A DNA stretch of 14,186 nt. It comes from an uncultured Bacilli bacterium (GTDB taxonomy: Bacteria; Bacillota_I; Bacilli_A; RF39; UBA660). Under the pieces are notes generated by a model. The model was given only the letters and a program-made list of their open reading frames with translations. It was not told the origin of the DNA and made no database searches. The stretch covers positions 1 to 14,186 of the forward strand of contig CANROY010000033.1 of assembly GCA_947632355.1 (NCBI GenBank), written 5' to 3'. The position numbers and the translations under genes are program-made. Below are positions 6,231 through 12,810 of this stretch, one piece after another. Numbering within the stretch: the first letter of the stretch is position 1; every line of letters begins with the position of its first letter.

Positions 6231-6780
6231 ATATATGAAAACTCTAAATTATCCGATTAATATTAAAAAGAAAGATTTAAAAATGGCCAAATATATGTAT
6301 ACGCAATTTGGTGGAGCAAACTCTGAACTTGCTGCAGCACTTCGTTATTTCAGTCAAAAATTTTCTATGCCGGATGAAAAAGGAAAAGCTTTATTAAATG
6401 ATATTGCTACTGAGGAATTAGGCCATGTGGAAATGATTTGCACCATGATTAAACAATTAACCAAAGGTGCAAGTGTGGAAGAATTGAAAATGGCTGGACT
6501 TGGAGACTTCTATTCTGAACACGGTATGGGAGTCTATCCATCGAATGCTAGTGGAGAACCATTTACAGTAACTTATTTTTCTGTAACAGGAGACCCTATT
6601 GCTGATTTATCGGAAGATATGGCTGCTGAACAAAAAGCAAGAGCTGTTTATGAAAATTTAATTGAACTTGCCACCGATAAAGATGTACTTGCACCATTAC
6701 TATTCTTAAGACAAAGAGAAATTGTACACTTTAATCGTTTTAAAGAATTATATGAACATTATAAAAAGAAAGGTTATTAA
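6223..6780 (+). CDS. cotJC: CotJC, manganese-catalase-like spore coat protein
   Basis: The protein has 185 aa, a normal length for CotJC, and belongs to the ferritin-like manganese catalase family. Candidate di-metal ligands are all present: Glu35 (GGANSELAAALRY), Glu65 and His68 (TEELGHVEM), Glu136 (AAEQKARA), and Glu166/His169 (QREIVHFNRF). Conserved GDPIADL is also seen. It may decompose hydrogen peroxide or act structurally in the coat. ATG 6223 is chosen because GGAGGT (6210-6215) is 7 nt upstream; it overlaps the end of the CotJAB gene by 8 bp, indicating translational coupling. The final codons (Gly-Tyr-stop) are part of a 22-bp sequence repeated after the next gene. Confidence 0.9.
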   Translation: MFKYMKTLNYPINIKKKDLKMAKYMYTQFGGANSELAAALRYFSQKFSMPDEKGKALLNDIATEELGHVEMICTMIKQLTKGASVEELKMAGLGDFYSEHGMGVYPSNASGEPFTVTYFSVTGDPIADLSEDMAAEQKARAVYENLIELATDKDVLAPLLFLRQREIVHFNRFKELYEHYKKKGY

Positions 6781-6791
6781 GCCTTTTTTTG
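6768..6791 (+). terminator. Terminator after cotJC (direct repeat, copy 1)
   Basis: AAAGG, loop TTATTAAG, CCTTT, then more T. The 22 bp at 6770-6791 are identical to 8061-8082 after the next gene. Confidence 0.55.
6770..6791 (+). repeat. 22-bp direct repeat, copy 1 (overlaps cotJC 3' end)
   Basis: AAGGTTATTAAGCC followed by T7 and G is identical to 8061-8082. The flanks are partly alike as well: TTATAAAA before the repeat and G(C/T)TG-A-A-AAT-ATTGA after it. The copies bracket the 397-aa gene. Confidence 0.75.
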
Positions 6792-6803
6792 CTGGAGAAA
6801 TGA

Positions 6804-6831
6804 TTGACATATTTTTAAATAGGGTTAAAAT
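6804..6831 (+). promoter_or_regulatory. Sigma-A promoter of the 397-aa gene
   Basis: Perfect TTGACA (6804-6809), a 16-bp spacer, TAAAAT (6826-6831). It lies 33 bp before the ATG. Confidence 0.7.
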
Positions 6832-6863
6832 AATGGATATATATCTTAATGGGGGAATCCTTT

Positions 6864-8057
6864 ATGTTATCAAACTTGAATTTAGATAAGCCTTATTGTT
6901 GTAATATAGTAAATTCTAATGATGAAAATTTAAAACAACTTGGTCTAGAACCATTGCTTTTTAATGCTACTCCACAATATATTAATTTAGCAGGTCATAT
7001 TTTTTATGGTGAAAAAAATTACCCTCATTATGAATGCGTTCTTGCAAATGATATAGAACGAATATTACATATTATGAATAGTAATACATATGAACGTTTT
7101 CAAACGGTATATAGCAGTTTAAATGATGATTACCCTCTACGTTTTTCCATTTATAATCATCAATTATTTTTTCACGATTCTAAATCACTCTATATGTATA
7201 AAAACAATCAAGAGATTCGTAGGGAAATTAATAAAAAATATAATTTAAGTGAAACATTTTATGAACCAACAACGAAAGAAATTAACGAAGGTTATTCTGA
7301 AGACTATATTATAAAACATAAGGATATTTATGGAACAAAAGAAGAATTTTTCACGTTTAATCTAACCCCTCAAGAACAATTTCAAATCCTGTTATCTTTG
7401 AAAAGAGAAGAATTAAAACCATACACCAACTTAGAACAATTAAGTGGAAATGCTGTAAGACATTGGTTAAATTGTAATGCTAATCTTTTTATAGAAAATA
7501 AATGTTCTAGAAAAACTACTGGTATATATAATGATAATGCAATGAAACTTATTAATAATTTATTAGAAACAAAATTAGAAATTTATGAATTTTTTAATAC
7601 CTTTTTACAACAAGTGGGGGATTGGAAGGATACTTTAAAAGAATTGTTAATAAAGTTAAATGTATATAAAGAGTTTACTCCTTCAAAAATAGAGAATAAT
7701 GATTTTTTTCTTCCGGATATTTATGTGGAAAATAATTATTGGAATCAAATGTTTCAGGCAGCTAGTTTTGATTTATTAGTACAATTTATTGGATTTGACA
7801 AAATTGAAACGCAAAAGAAAAAAACAATTACTACGTCTAAAAAGAATATTTATGAAGAATTTTTTAATCTACTACTTTTGGATTATGATGTTGTAGAACT
7901 CCCAAAACTAATTTTTGATGCCGATGTACAACATTTTCGTTGGATTTCTCCTAGTTTTATCAATGCTGGAGTTAATAGGGAATATGAAAATGAAATTCGA
8001 TTGATTAAAAAATATGTTCCATATGAAGAAAGACAAAAATATTTTATAAAAGAGTAA
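6864..8057 (+). CDS. Uncharacterised 397-aa cytosolic protein
   Basis: Not recognised. ATG 6864 is preferred over the in-frame ATG 6849, because GGGGGA (6851-6856) then serves as ribosome site at 7-nt spacing. The product lacks a signal peptide and membrane helices. It is rich in aromatic residues and Asn, with a basic patch QKKKTITTSKK near residue 320 and a C-terminal part containing DYDVVELPKLIFDADVQHF. No catalytic motif is evident. It has its own strong promoter and terminator and is bracketed by direct repeats derived from the cotJC tail, so it looks like a self-contained accessory insertion. It is followed by a toxin-antitoxin pair. A defence or abortive-infection role is possible from context only. 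Confidence 0.7.
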   Translation: MLSNLNLDKPYCCNIVNSNDENLKQLGLEPLLFNATPQYINLAGHIFYGEKNYPHYECVLANDIERILHIMNSNTYERFQTVYSSLNDDYPLRFSIYNHQLFFHDSKSLYMYKNNQEIRREINKKYNLSETFYEPTTKEINEGYSEDYIIKHKDIYGTKEEFFTFNLTPQEQFQILLSLKREELKPYTNLEQLSGNAVRHWLNCNANLFIENKCSRKTTGIYNDNAMKLINNLLETKLEIYEFFNTFLQQVGDWKDTLKELLIKLNVYKEFTPSKIENNDFFLPDIYVENNYWNQMFQAASFDLLVQFIGFDKIETQKKKTITTSKKNIYEEFFNLLLLDYDVVELPKLIFDADVQHFRWISPSFINAGVNREYENEIRLIKKYVPYEERQKYFIKE

Positions 8058-8060
8058 GAT

Positions 8061-8082
8061 AAGGTTATTAAGCCTTTTTTTG
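8061..8082 (+). repeat. 22-bp direct repeat, copy 2, and terminator of the 397-aa gene
   Basis: Identical to 6770-6791. It forms the same AAGG/CCTT hairpin with a T tail just after the stop at 8055-8057. Here it is non-coding, whereas copy 1 includes the last codons of cotJC. Confidence 0.75.
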
Positions 8083-8251
8083 TTGAAATAATTGATGAAA
8101 GTATTCTTTTTAATAATTTTATTAGAAATTTTACAAAGGAAATCCTATTAAAAAAACTTGATTTCTGCTAAATTCTATGAAATAATACTCAATAACATAA
8201 AATATATAAAAAAAAATAGATTTATGTTATACTATTTATGGGAGGTTAAGA

Positions 8252-8419
8252 ATGAAAAAAGAAAATAAAATTTCTAAAAATGAGGATTTGATAAAAAAAA
8301 CAAAAGAATTATTAGCAAAAGCAAAAAAGAACAATTTGATAAAATCTCACATTTTGGCATTCAAAGATACTCCTGTTGAAAAGGAAGAACATAAGGGGCA
8401 GTTAAAAGCTTATAGATAG
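8252..8419 (+). CDS. Small lysine-rich protein, probable antitoxin (55 aa)
   Basis: A complete 55-residue frame with a good ribosome site (GGGAGG, about 7 nt before ATG) and a possible -10 TATACT at 8228-8233. It begins MKKENKISKNEDLIKKTKEL and is strongly basic and helix-prone (KELLAKAKKNN). The C-terminal half (LAFKDTPVEKEEHKGQLKAY) looks extended and disordered. It lies 11 bp before a PemK/MazF-like gene on the same strand. Antitoxins of this class are small, upstream, and wrap an extended tail round the toxin, so an antitoxin role is likely. No DNA-binding fold is recognisable. The function is inferred from position. Confidence 0.6.
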   Translation: MKKENKISKNEDLIKKTKELLAKAKKNNLIKSHILAFKDTPVEKEEHKGQLKAYR

Positions 8420-8430
8420 GGGTATATAAC

Positions 8431-8811
8431 ATGAATAAATACGAAATAGGGGATATAGTTTTTGTATCTAAATATGAATATGATGGTGGTAAAGAAGGAC
8501 AAAATCATTTATTTGTAATTATTGATGATGATAACCAACTTGTTCCTATAGAATATTTTGGAATGATAGTTTCATCACATAGAGAAAAAGCAAAAGATGT
8601 ATCAAATTTTAAATATAATGAACCACTTGATAAAAATTCCGTTAACAATTTACACAAGGATAGTATTGTAAAATGTGATCAAATTTATAATATTCCAGCA
8701 AAGAATATACAATTTAAAATAGGGCAAGTTGATATTGATGATTATATTAGATTTATGGAAGCATATCAAAAAGTTTTATCAACTTTATCAAGTGAATTAC
8801 AAAATATTTAA
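8431..8811 (+). CDS. PemK/MazF-like toxin
   Basis: A 126-aa protein with the layout of the MazF/PemK fold. The N-terminal strand KYEIGDIVFVSKYEYD is followed by GQNHLFVIIDDDN (compare GDIVWVDF and RPALVIS in classical members). The later block DSIVKCDQIYNIPAKNI-FKIGQ matches the S-V-x-x-DQI-x-x-x-x-x-x-K-I-G pattern of MazF. A C-terminal helix (DDYIRFMEAYQKVLSTL) completes the fold. Family members cleave mRNA or other RNA at specific sequences and stop growth. Active-site conservation cannot be judged without alignment, and the usual early Arg-x-Pro is absent (NHLFV instead). The ribosome site (GGGG) is weak, consistent with lower expression than the upstream antitoxin candidate. Confidence 0.65.
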   Translation: MNKYEIGDIVFVSKYEYDGGKEGQNHLFVIIDDDNQLVPIEYFGMIVSSHREKAKDVSNFKYNEPLDKNSVNNLHKDSIVKCDQIYNIPAKNIQFKIGQVDIDDYIRFMEAYQKVLSTLSSELQNI

Positions 8812-8831
8812 GTTTAGTTTTGCTGAAAATA

Positions 8832-8863
8832 GATAATCTCAAAAAGAGGTTATCCTTTTTTTG
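8832..8863 (+). terminator. Terminator after the toxin-antitoxin pair
   Basis: GATAATCTC, loop AAAAA, GAGGTTATC, then CTTTTTTTG. A 9-bp stem with one G-T pair. Confidence 0.85.
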
Positions 8864-8871
8864 TTTTATGT

Positions 8872-8877
8872 TATAAT
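8872..8877 (+). promoter_or_regulatory. -10 box of the trmL promoter
   Basis: A perfect TATAAT lies 20 bp before the trmL ATG. The -35 region overlaps the preceding terminator and is weak. Confidence 0.4.
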
Positions 8878-8897
8878 ACTTCTTGGGAAGTGATTCT

Positions 8898-9407
8898 ATG
8901 CTAAATGTTGTTTTATTTGAACCGGAAATACCGGGAAATACTGGTAATATCATGCGTACTTGTGTTGCTACAAATACAAAGTTACATTTAATAAAACCAT
9001 TAGGTTTTTCTTTGGATGATAAATATATTAAACGTAGTGGGGTAAACTACATCGAAAATTGTGATTATACGGTGTATGAAAATATAGAGGAATTTTTTTC
9101 TAAAAACAAAGGAACCTACTATTTTCTAACGCGTTATGGACATAAACCTCACACAAGTTTTGATTATAGTAATAAGGATGAAGATATTTACTTTTTCTTT
9201 GGTAAGGAAAGTACGGGAATTCCACCAAAAATTTTAAAACCTTATATAGAACACTGCATGCGTATCCCAATGACCGATAAAGTACGTGCTCTAAATTTAT
9301 CCAACACCGTTGCTATTATGCTTTATGAAGCCTTAAGACAACAAGAATATCGTGATTTATTAAGAGAAGAACCCCATAAAAGTAAAAATTTTATTGAAGA
9401 ATCTTAG
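8898..9407 (+). CDS. trmL: tRNA (cytidine/uridine-34-2'-O)-methyltransferase TrmL
   Basis: A 169-aa protein of the SPOUT superfamily, normal TrmL/YibK length. All three SpoU-type motifs are visible: PEIPGNTGNIMRTC (motif 1, residues 9-22), FFGKESTGIP (motif 2), and IPMTDKVRALNLSNTVAIMLYE (motif 3), which form the knotted S-adenosylmethionine site. It methylates the ribose of the wobble nucleotide 34 in tRNA-Leu species; the enzyme works as a dimer without an extra RNA-binding domain, and none is present here. ATG 8898 is chosen over TTG 8883, because GGGAAGTG lies just upstream and homologues start with MLNVVLFEPEIP. It has its own -10 box and precedes spoVS. Confidence 0.93.
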   Translation: MLNVVLFEPEIPGNTGNIMRTCVATNTKLHLIKPLGFSLDDKYIKRSGVNYIENCDYTVYENIEEFFSKNKGTYYFLTRYGHKPHTSFDYSNKDEDIYFFFGKESTGIPPKILKPYIEHCMRIPMTDKVRALNLSNTVAIMLYEALRQQEYRDLLREEPHKSKNFIEES

Positions 9408-9460
9408 TCTTTTTTTCTTTTAAATACATATAGTTTAGTAAAGTATTTGAAGGAGGAAAT

Positions 9461-9721
9461 ATGGAAATATTAAAAGTATCATCAAAATCAAATCCTAGTA
9501 AGGTAGCAGGAGCGATTGCCAATATTTATCGCGAAAGTAAAAGTGTGGAAATTCAAACAATTGGAGCAGGAAGTTTAAATCAAGCCATAAAAGCCATTGC
9601 GATTGCTAGAGGTTTCGTTGCTCCAAGTGGAGAGAATTTAGTAGTCATTCCTGCATTTAGTGATATTGTAATAAATGGAGAACAAAAAACAGCTATTAAA
9701 TTAATTGTAGAAGCAAAGTAG
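9461..9721 (+). CDS. spoVS: Stage V sporulation protein S
   Basis: At 86 aa this is the standard length of SpoVS, an Alba-like fold protein. Signature segments are all present: MEILKVSSKSNPSKVAGAIA, IGAGSLNQAIKAIAIARGFV, and IPAFSDIVINGEQKTAIKLI. In Bacillus subtilis it is needed for progress beyond stage V of sporulation and affects septation. It also occurs in bacteria that do not sporulate, so its presence alone does not prove sporulation. A strong AAGGAGG lies just before ATG. A short hairpin terminator includes the stop codon. Confidence 0.95.
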   Translation: MEILKVSSKSNPSKVAGAIANIYRESKSVEIQTIGAGSLNQAIKAIAIARGFVAPSGENLVVIPAFSDIVINGEQKTAIKLIVEAK

Positions 9722-9730
9722 CTTCTTTTT
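9709..9730 (+). terminator. Terminator after spoVS
   Basis: AGAAGC (9709-9714), loop AAAGTA containing most of the stop codon, GCTTCT (9721-9726), then TTTT. Confidence 0.65.
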
Positions 9731-9732
9731 AA

Positions 9733-9761
9733 TTGACATTTACTTTTATTGCTATTAAAAT
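9733..9761 (+). promoter_or_regulatory. Strong sigma-A promoter
   Basis: Perfect TTGACA (9733-9738), a 17-bp spacer, TAAAAT (9756-9761). It drives the following membrane-protein gene. Confidence 0.75.
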
Positions 9762-9787
9762 AGAAAAAAATGAATGGAGTGAAAAAA

Positions 9788-10462
9788 ATGAAAGATTATA
9801 CATTAAACTATGAAGATAGCAAAAAATTTATATTAAACTATGCAATTGAGGGTAATAAAATCATTATTCATTATGCATCAGGAGGTAAACAAACTATTCC
9901 TTATACAAAAGAAAATGAGCAACTAATACTTGCAATAATGGAAAATCAAGCACGTGGTGCATGGGTAGGAGATACTTTTGCTAAAATAAAAGAACGTGTT
10001 GAAAAATTTAAATATAATACTATAGGTGATGCCTTTTTAACTTTAATTTTACTATTTTTGATCTGTACCTCTACATTTTCTACATTATGGATAAATGTCT
10101 TGCTAAATGCTTGTCTAGTTTTTAAAATTGTAGAATTTACTATTAACTTATCTTGCTTAATTGGTAATAAAAGAATACTAAAAGATATTGAAAAAAATAA
10201 ACTTTATTTAACTAACAAAGAACAAATAGAAGAAAGTGATTTTACTAAGAATGAAAATCTTTTATTAGGGATAGATAAGTCTACCAAAAAAATGATTCAA
10301 GAACAACCAAAAGATATCAATATCAATACAATGGATAAAGTAAAATACAAAGAATTAAAACAAATTTTAGAAAATATTAAAAGAGAAAGAGAATTTGGAT
10401 TTGACTATTCTCAAGTAGAAGAAACAGAAGATGTCAAATTAGAAAGAAATTTAAATCAATAA
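9788..10462 (+). CDS. Membrane protein of unknown function (224 aa)
   Basis: Not recognised. ATG 9788 is preferred over 9770, because GGAGTG then lies about 8 nt upstream. The N-terminal ~50 residues (YTLNYEDSKKFILNYAIEGN, then HYASGGKQTIPYT) look like a small beta-rich domain. Two closely spaced hydrophobic segments (about residues 75-95 and 97-118: AFLTLILLFLICTSTF, then LWINVLLNACLVFKIVEF) form a hairpin in the membrane. The C-terminal ~90 residues are charged, helical and probably cytoplasmic, with KYKELKQILENIKRERE. There is no catalytic motif. It has a near-consensus promoter, is monocistronic, and faces a convergent operon across a shared terminator. Confidence 0.7.
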   Translation: MKDYTLNYEDSKKFILNYAIEGNKIIIHYASGGKQTIPYTKENEQLILAIMENQARGAWVGDTFAKIKERVEKFKYNTIGDAFLTLILLFLICTSTFSTLWINVLLNACLVFKIVEFTINLSCLIGNKRILKDIEKNKLYLTNKEQIEESDFTKNENLLLGIDKSTKKMIQEQPKDININTMDKVKYKELKQILENIKREREFGFDYSQVEETEDVKLERNLNQ

Positions 10463-10499
10463 AAAAAGCATTCTATTTATTTAGGATGCTTTATTTAAG
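10461..10499. terminator. Shared terminator between convergent genes
   Basis: AAAGCATTCT (10465-10474) pairs with AGGATGCTTT (10483-10492), a 10-bp stem with one G-T pair and an 8-nt loop. On the minus strand it is followed by T7. On the plus strand it is followed by a weaker TATTTAA tail. Confidence 0.75.
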
Positions 10500-10883
10500 T
10501 AAGGCCATTGCTACAATAAATCCGATATTCAAAAGCATAGTCAGTATAACGATTGCACTTGCATAACCGGCTTTATCTAATTTTTTTACATACACATTTT
10601 CTTCTTCCTTGCTTTCTTCCATTTTTTCTTGGTATTCTGTAAGTAAAGCAATTTCTTGTGGTGTTTTTGTTTCTTCAACAGAAAGATTTGCTAATTTTCT
10701 TTGGTATTCCGCATAAACACTTTCTGTTGCAGGAGAAATAAATTCTGCATTATTTTCACAACGTTCTATAAAATCTTCAAACTCTTTTTTTTGCATAATC
10801 TCTTTTGGACTTAATTCCTCCGTTTTTTTAAGTAGAGTAAAGTATTCCTCTACAGTTACTAATTCACTTTTTTCACTTTCCAT
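10491..10883 (-). CDS. Tail-anchored coiled-coil protein of unknown function (130 aa)
   Basis: Not recognised. The first ~100 residues are acidic and helix-prone (MESEKSELVTVEEYF, FEDFIERCENNAEF, LLTEYQEKMEESKEEE), suggesting coiled coil facing the cytoplasm. A single C-terminal hydrophobic segment (about 106-128, YASAIVILTMLLNIGFIVAM) ends in LLK, so it is probably a tail-anchored membrane protein. AAGGAGG lies upstream within the preceding gene, whose end overlaps this start by 11 bp, so the two genes are translationally linked. Confidence 0.7.
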   Translation of the reverse strand: MESEKSELVTVEEYFTLLKKTEELSPKEIMQKKEFEDFIERCENNAEFISPATESVYAEYQRKLANLSVEETKTPQEIALLTEYQEKMEESKEEENVYVKKLDKAGYASAIVILTMLLNIGFIVAMALLK

Positions 10884-11172
10884 AATTTAATAACCTCCTT
10901 GCTTTATTTCTTAAATCTCTTTCTTTCATGTTTATGGTATTCACGTGTAGTCGTATGACATTAAATAATGTATTGGCGTTAATATGATTTATATTTTGAA
11001 AAAGAAAGGGATTTAATAATATGTCTTGCATATAAACTTCACTAATATCAATTTTTTGATTTTGATAGGTAAGATAATGCCCATCCGTTTGAATTGGGGA
11101 TAATTGAGGATTTTTGTCTTTCCAAGATGCTACATAAGCAGCATTTATTTTTTCATTTGTTGTGCCACTCAT
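10873..11172 (-). CDS. Uncharacterised 99-aa protein
   Basis: Not recognised. It is a complete small cytosolic protein with AAGGAGGG five nt before ATG and a near-consensus promoter. Visible features: MSGTTNEKINAAYVASWKDK, a central YLTYQNQKIDISEVYMQDIL, and a basic C-terminal helix (MKERDLRNKARRLLNYGK). No cysteines, signal peptide or membrane segment. It is first in a two-gene operon with the tail-anchored protein and overlaps it by 11 bp, so the two products may act together. Confidence 0.7.
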   Translation of the reverse strand: MSGTTNEKINAAYVASWKDKNPQLSPIQTDGHYLTYQNQKIDISEVYMQDILLNPFLFQNINHINANTLFNVIRLHVNTINMKERDLRNKARRLLNYGK

Positions 11173-11199
11173 GTTTGCCCTCCTTATTATTACAAAAAT

Positions 11200-11228
11200 A
11201 TTATACCATTATACGATAGGAATTTCAA
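11200..11228 (-). promoter_or_regulatory. Promoter of the minus-strand two-gene operon
   Basis: On the minus strand TTGAAA (11223-11228), a 17-bp spacer, perfect TATAAT (11200-11205). The -35 abuts the divergent sufB -35. Confidence 0.75.
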
Positions 11229-11257
11229 TTGTTTAAACGAATGTTTTGTTGTATAAT
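11229..11257 (+). promoter_or_regulatory. Promoter of sufB, divergent
   Basis: TTGTTT (11229-11234), a 17-bp spacer, TATAAT (11252-11257). The predicted transcript start (about 11264) is only ~10 nt before the ATG. Confidence 0.55.
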
Positions 11258-11273
11258 CTTTTTGTGATGTGTT

Positions 11274-12566
11274 ATGGAAAAACATTTATCAAAAGAATTT
11301 ATTATGGAATTATCAAAATCAAAGAAGGAACCCGATTGGATGCTTGCTTTTCGTTTAAAATCTTACGAAAAGTTTTTAGAGTTAGAGAATCCTACATTTG
11401 GTCCTTTAATTGATTTTTCTTTTGATGAAATTTTATATTATAAAAATGAACATGAGAAATTCAAAGATGATTGGGATAAAGTGGATCAAAATGTTAAAAA
11501 TACATTTTGTACTTTAGGTGTTATTGACGCCGAAGAAAAGTATTTAGATGGTGTATCCAATCAATACGAAAGTGAAGTTGTCTATCACAAACAAAAAACG
11601 AATAAAGATATTATTTTTTTGAGTACGGATGAGGCTTTACAACAATATCCTGAACTTTTTAAAGAGTATTTTAATCATTTAGTTAAATACGATGAAAATA
11701 AATACACGGCTTTAAATGGTGCAGTATGGAGTGGAGGAACGTTTATTTATATTCCCAAAAATACAACATTAGATCGACCTTTACAAAGTTATTTTCGTAT
11801 TGATACGGAAAGTTTAGGTCAATTTGAACGAACGATTATTATTGTGGATGAAGGAGCCAATTTAGAATATATTGAAGGTTGTACAGCCAGAAGTTATTCA
11901 AAAAATTCTTTACACGCCGGTGTTGTTGAAATCTATGTCAAAAAAAATGCTACCATGCGTTATTCAACGATTCAAAATTGGAGTACCGATGTGTATAATT
12001 TAGTCACCAAAAGAGCGATTGTAGAAGATTATGGCAAAATGGAATGGATTGATGGTAATATTGGAAGTAAAGTAACAATGAAATATCCTTGTTGTATTTT
12101 AAAGGGAGACTATGCAACAGGAAATTCCATAAGTGTTGCCTATGCAAAAAAAGGGCAAAGATTGGATGCCGGGGCTAAAATGATTCATTTTGGTAAAAAT
12201 ACGAAGAGTAATATTTTAAGTAAATCGATTGCGGAAAGTGGTGGTATTTGTAATTATCGTGGAACCACTCGTATTGCAAAAGATGCTACAAATAGCATTG
12301 CAGAAGTAAAATGTGATACCATTTTAATGGATGAACTTTCTAAAAGTGATACGTATCCTACCAATATTGTAGAAAATGCTTCTTCTAAAATTTCTCATGA
12401 AGCCACGGTATCGAAAGTGGATGAAGAAAAGCTTTTCTATTTAATGAGTAATGGACTTAGTGAAGATAGAGCAAAAGAACTCATTATCACCGGATTTATT
12501 TCTGATTTTAAAAAAGATTTGCCAATGGAGTATGCAGTAGAATTAAATCGTTTGTTAAAAGAATAG
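11274..12566 (+). CDS. sufB: Fe-S cluster assembly scaffold SufB (short N-terminus)
   Basis: The 430-aa protein is clearly SufB along its length: EPDWMLAFRLKSYEKF, YLDGVSNQYESEVVYH, ALNGAVWSGGTFIYIPK, GQFERTIIIVDEGA, TIQNWSTDVYNLVTKRA, EWIDGNIGSKVTMKYP, DAGAKMIH, HEATVSKV and LPMEYAVELNRL. With SufC and SufD it forms the scaffold on which Fe-S clusters are built. Cys347 (EVKCDT) and Glu376 (HEATVSK) fit the key cluster-assembly Cys/Glu positions known in the family. It is about 30 residues shorter at the N-terminus than typical SufB of about 465 aa; an in-frame TGA at 11265-11267 fixes ATG 11274 as the first possible ATG. There is no clear Shine-Dalgarno. No sufC, sufD, sufS or sufU lies beside it here. 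Confidence 0.93.
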   Translation: MEKHLSKEFIMELSKSKKEPDWMLAFRLKSYEKFLELENPTFGPLIDFSFDEILYYKNEHEKFKDDWDKVDQNVKNTFCTLGVIDAEEKYLDGVSNQYESEVVYHKQKTNKDIIFLSTDEALQQYPELFKEYFNHLVKYDENKYTALNGAVWSGGTFIYIPKNTTLDRPLQSYFRIDTESLGQFERTIIIVDEGANLEYIEGCTARSYSKNSLHAGVVEIYVKKNATMRYSTIQNWSTDVYNLVTKRAIVEDYGKMEWIDGNIGSKVTMKYPCCILKGDYATGNSISVAYAKKGQRLDAGAKMIHFGKNTKSNILSKSIAESGGICNYRGTTRIAKDATNSIAEVKCDTILMDELSKSDTYPTNIVENASSKISHEATVSKVDEEKLFYLMSNGLSEDRAKELIITGFISDFKKDLPMEYAVELNRLLKE

Positions 12567-12674
12567 AGTTTTTTACTTTAAATGAAATAAAGGGGTAAAA
12601 ATTGTAAAATGTGTCAATATTATGTAAAAAAACATAAAAAGTGAAAAAAATACCAATTTTAACGAAATTAGCTC

Positions 12675-12709
12675 AAAAAAGGTAAATTGTCGTGACAATT
12701 TGCCTTTTT
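12675..12709. terminator. Bidirectional terminator in repeat copy 2
   Basis: GGTAAATTGT (12681-12690), loop CGTG, ACAATTTGCC (12695-12704), flanked by A6 and T5. Stem identical to copy 1; only the loop differs. It terminates sufB. Confidence 0.85.
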
Positions 12710-12756
12710 CTACGTAGAATTTGCTCAAAAGTTGCGAAAATTTGAAAAATTGGTCA

Positions 12757-12786
12757 TTTGCAAAGTCTTTTTTTCTTTGTTAAAGT
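12757..12786 (+). promoter_or_regulatory. Promoter of the ssb gene inside repeat copy 2
   Basis: TTTGCA (12757-12762), an 18-bp spacer, TAAAGT (12781-12786). Matches the boxes of repeat copy 1, with a weaker -10. Confidence 0.5.
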
Positions 12787-12810
12787 GCATCTAGAAAGGA
12801 GGGAAAAACT

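Larger units (their letters stand above)
12644..12787. repeat. Dispersed intergenic repeat, copy 2 (terminator plus promoter cassette)
   Basis: Ungapped alignment to 1575-1718, about 85% identical. It keeps AATTT-TAACG-AAATT, the hairpin, a 12-bp palindrome and the promoter boxes at the same spacing. The 77 bp between the sufB stop and the repeat hold only A/T-rich sequence with a small inverted repeat (TTATGT, A6, ACATAA at 12620-12637). Confidence 0.85.

Noticed and set aside
8083..8251. A/T-rich intergenic stretch before the toxin-antitoxin pair
   Set aside because: Only low-complexity sequence and a possible -10 box (TATACT at 8228); no RNA gene or repeat that can be supported.
9395..9420. 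Possible trmL terminator (AAGA...TCTT with a T run)
   Set aside because: A stem of only four A/T-rich pairs; too weak to call.
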